64,000 nucleotides of DNA from Formicarius rufipectus. Taxonomy: Eukaryota > Chordata > Aves > Passeriformes > Formicariidae. Numbering within the stretch: position 1 is the first letter of the stretch; each line of letters opens with the position of its first letter. The notes under the pieces were generated by a model, which saw only the letters and a list, made by a program, of their open reading frames with translations, searched no databases and had not been told where the DNA came from. Below are positions 63,730 to 64,000 of the stretch, in pieces. The DNA lies in NCBI GenBank assembly GCA_013399695.1, contig VXAU01006172.1, positions 182,198-246,197 on the forward strand, written 5' to 3'. The position numbers were made by a program, and so were the translations under genes.

Positions 63730-64000
63730 GTTATCTGTAGCCCTTCCCGCACCGCCTGGCCCCACACCGGCAGACACACCGCCTGCTCTCACAACAAACC
63801 CCGGGGTGGGTTGGATGGGGGCAGGCCCGACGTGCGGAGAAGCTGGGGGCAGTGCCAGCCAAACCTAAAGGGAACCATTTATTCCTCCTCCTCCGCACCG
63901 CTTCCCCGCGGGGGGAGAGAGCTGCGGCTCGGGCCGGTGCCGCGGCAGCCCCAGGGCCGGCTCTGCCCCCGCCGTGGCCCGGCCCGGCGCGGGCGGGACC
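63730..64000 (-). promoter_or_regulatory. ZDHHC17: CpG-rich edge, likely CpG island near the ZDHHC17 promoter
   Basis: GC content and CpG density climb sharply from about 63,730, with CCCCGCGGGGGGAG, GTGCCGCGGCAGC and GGCCCGGCGCGGGCGGG at the right edge, unlike the AT-rich intron. A minus-strand gene whose exon 2 is at 46.3 kb should have its promoter in this direction. No exon 1 codons or start context are visible, so this is probably the start of intron 1 or a 5' untranslated part. The transcription start itself is not seen. Confidence 0.6.

Larger units (their letters stand above)
46317..64000 (-). other. ZDHHC17: ZDHHC17 intron 1 (3' part)
   Basis: Everything upstream of exon 2. No coding exon 1 (expected to encode about 31 residues ending HPE) was found, so the intron should extend past the right edge. 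Contents: poly-A runs, an A/C-rich tract at 55.95 kb, CR1 fragments at 59.3, 59.9 and 61.2 kb, and rising GC from 63.7 kb. No other gene is supported. Confidence 0.7.

Overview
This window is one partial vertebrate gene on the minus strand plus the transposable elements in its introns. Twelve exons (46,316 down to 3,365) join without a frame break into residues matching 32-474 of ZDHHC17 (HIP14, an ankyrin-repeat DHHC palmitoyltransferase; 632 aa in human, from memory). Summed exon length is 1,330 bp, or 443 codons plus one base, so I see no insertion or deletion relative to the human numbering. The host is almost certainly a bird: there are CR1 LINE copies with the avian type of 3' end and two LTRs of a family I recognise from songbird and other neoavian genomes. 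Species cannot be fixed from this.

Layout, in the direction of transcription (right to left): 64,000-63,730 is a CpG-rich edge, probably just inside intron 1, with coding exon 1 (about 31 residues) beyond the window. Intron 1 runs to 46,317 and holds an ancient CR1 (about 61.2-62.0 kb) and two short CR1 tails. Exon 2 is followed by intron 2, with a GC-rich retroelement-like block (44.6-45.3 kb) and an LTR (39.6-40.2 kb). Exons 3-7 encode the ankyrin repeats. Intron 3 carries a 2-kb antisense CR1 with decayed reverse transcriptase, and intron 6 carries a second LTR. Exons 8-11 encode the linker, the first four membrane segments and the DPG motif. Exons 12-13 encode the zinc-binding cysteine-rich domain with the catalytic DHHC. 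Exons 14 onward (last membrane segments, TTxE, C-terminus) were not found in 1-3,364 and should lie to the left of the window.

The most notable observation is intron 10 (14,050-6,846). It has every sign of a U12-type AT-AC intron: a 5' site ATATCCTTT, a TTCCTTGAC branch motif and a terminal AC. All other donors found in the gene are ordinary GT sites. No prokaryotic feature, CRISPR array, tRNA or second host gene could be supported.
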